From Serripes groenlandicus (Eukaryota; Mollusca; Bivalvia; Cardiida; Cardiidae), in contig JASEVX010000011.1 of the NCBI GenBank assembly GCA_031761405.1, forward strand, positions 22,378,503-22,442,502: 64,000 nucleotides of DNA. The letters run 5' to 3'. Shown piece after piece: positions 63,861 through 64,000 of the stretch (positions are counted from its first letter, which is position 1; each line of letters starts with the position of its first letter). A program made the position numbers and the translations under genes. The notes below the pieces were generated by a model. It made no database searches and was not told where the DNA came from. It saw nothing but the letters and a program-made list of their open reading frames with translations.

Positions 63861-64000
63861 TAACCCTTTCCCTCATATAGACGCTTTCTGAAGCCTTTGC
63901 AGCGTACAGCTTTTTGAAAACATAGTGACAAAAGAAGAAATTGCTCAAAACAAGCAATATCTTCTTTTGCCACAATGTTTTCCACTTTTAGTCATAGGTT
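63861..64000. mobile_element. Palindromic MITE copy, cut by the window end
   Basis: Starts 'taaccctttccctcatatag', in the inverse orientation of most copies, and passes the central 'gaaattgctcaaaacaagca' palindrome; the rest lies outside the window. Confidence 0.7.

Overview
The window looks like nuclear DNA of a bivalve mollusc. It has one multi-exon animal gene spread over about 27 kb, and the rest is dominated by short non-autonomous repeats of kinds seen in bivalve genomes: about 160-170 bp tandem cores between hairpin ends, tRNA-derived SINEs, palindromic MITEs, and decayed Ty3/gypsy and BEL/Pao elements. There are no prokaryotic operons. The species assignment is inference; the intron-exon structure, splice sites and repeats are read directly.

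The main gene is a CARD-containing initiator caspase of the caspase-2 type on the + strand, coding from 22237 to 49014 in eight exons. The exons join with compatible phases into 426 codons plus a stop: CARD (exons 1-2), linker (exon 3), large catalytic subunit (exons 4-5, with SHG and QACQG), acidic linker and start of the small subunit (exon 6), and the rest of the small subunit (exons 7-8). No other complete gene is evident. Its introns are packed with repeats, and several MITE or SINE copies sit just upstream of 3' splice sites.

Layout: 1-4.7 kb, tandem-core repeats including a 161-bp array with almost no period drift. 5.8-11.3 kb, three hairpin-ended tandem-core elements with higher-order repeats. 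11.3-20.6 kb, non-coding with SINEs, MITEs and a mariner-like MITE. 20.6-21.8 kb, a large inverted repeat. 22.2-49.0 kb, the caspase gene. Its 12-kb intron 4 holds a 4.56-kb terminal-inverted-repeat element (33505-38060) that carries, on the opposite strand, a broken gene with a FEN/XPG-like nuclease-type core and a cysteine-rich CXC-like tail. 49-56.5 kb, end-to-end tandem-core elements, SINEs, a hAT-like MITE with target duplication, and a 4-copy tandem array. 56.5-63.2 kb, a broken C2H2 zinc-finger reading frame, a decayed gypsy element and a truncated BEL/Pao element, all on the minus strand. 63.29-63.43 kb, a probable B-box exon on the minus strand.

The most unusual object is the 33505-38060 element: long inverted repeats enclosing a nuclease-like gene family with no recognisable DDE transposase. 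The most general structural theme is a shared architecture of hairpin ends plus a tandem core, used by several unrelated repeat families, some of which abut head to tail without spacer.
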